A stretch of DNA of 64,000 bases from Patagioenas fasciata (Eukaryota; Chordata; Aves; Columbiformes; Columbidae): contig NC_092525.1 in the NCBI RefSeq assembly GCF_037038585.1, positions 18,332,867 to 18,396,866 of the forward strand, written 5' to 3'. A program made the translations under genes and the position numbers. Shown here piece after piece: positions 63,488-64,000 of the stretch. The number at the start of each line of letters is the position of its first letter. Positions within the stretch are counted from its first letter, which is position 1. The notes under the pieces are model-generated. The model was not told where the DNA came from and searched no databases. It was given only the letters and a program-made list of their open reading frames with translations.

Positions 63488-64000
63488 TTCTTGTGTATAT
63501 TTGCTAATTGTGGGCTTCTGAAGAAGAATAAAGAAAATACATAGAATGTTGTTAACTTCAAAAGCAGTAAGGTGAGGCCATGAGACTGAGGATGTCTATA
63601 TATAGGCCTCAGATATTGTCCAAGTTAACAGCTTTTTATGTGATTTCAAAGATAGCTTATGTTAGAGCTAACATAGGTTCCAACTTCTGCAAGGCTTTCT
63701 CTTGACCACTGGAAGTTGAAGTAATCACACCAGACAATAGCAAGAAAAAGGAAACATCAATAAACATGCTTTGGGATTTTTGGGGAGTTTGAGTCTGTTT
63801 CTCACTGTTTGTACAGTGAGCTTAACTACCATCTAAGCTGAACATAGAAAATGATAATCCATTTTTTCTGCTTTTTCAATTAATAAGTCATTTTTGCTGG
63901 CAGGTTTTGAAGATGAAGCAATATGTAAATAGCATAGAGGAGTTTTCTTTTTTCCCCGGTGGAGAGGAAGCTGACTGAAATTGCTTCAAAATTCACTACA
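63488..64000. other. Right edge, presumed ITGB3BP intron 1
   Basis: Unique AT-rich sequence without a recognised exon or repeat. An acceptor-like TTTTTGCTGGCAG at 63890-63903 does not lead into a frame that fits a five-base first exon. Confidence 0.4.

Noticed and set aside
63890-63960. Possible ITGB3BP exon 2 after an acceptor-like site near 63903
   Set aside because: Joined after ATG TC the frame stops within three codons, and the sequence does not resemble the family N-terminus.

Overview
This is nuclear DNA from a vertebrate, almost certainly a bird. The genes are split into short exons by long introns, there are two CpG-rich promoter islands, and the dispersed repeats are chicken-repeat-1 (CR1) LINE 3' ends. 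No bacterial, phage or organelle sequence was seen.

Layout. From 1 to about 7.9 kb is non-coding flank. From 8.09 to 33.71 kb, on the minus strand, lies a complete phosphoglucomutase-1 gene (PGM1). All 11 coding exons can be placed to the base and together encode 562 aa. A second, alternative coding first exon at 23.70-23.96 kb gives a 566-aa isoform. From 36.07 to 59.33 kb, also on the minus strand, lies a complete EFCAB7 gene, with 13 coding exons and 628 aa. Its 5' non-coding exon must lie further upstream, probably in the CpG island at 61.2-62.0 kb. The same island carries, on the plus strand, what is probably the first exon of ITGB3BP (CENP-R), the divergent neighbour of EFCAB7 in vertebrates. 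The rest of that gene runs off the right edge.

Repeats. Seven recognisable CR1 3' ends were found: four in PGM1 introns and three packed into 62.2-63.5 kb. None was recognised across the EFCAB7 transcription unit. EFCAB7 intron 1 holds a short hAT-like DNA transposon fossil.

How the genes relate. PGM1 interconverts glucose-1-phosphate and glucose-6-phosphate. EFCAB7 is a ciliary-base scaffold for Hedgehog signalling, and ITGB3BP is a kinetochore/nuclear-receptor cofactor. They are not a functional operon; the ITGB3BP-EFCAB7-PGM1 order is conserved vertebrate synteny (also 1p31.3 in human). I found no previously undescribed system. The most informative details are the paired PGM1 first exons, two tandem splice donors where the apparently stronger site would break the frame, and an inverted CR1 pair able to fold into a hairpin.
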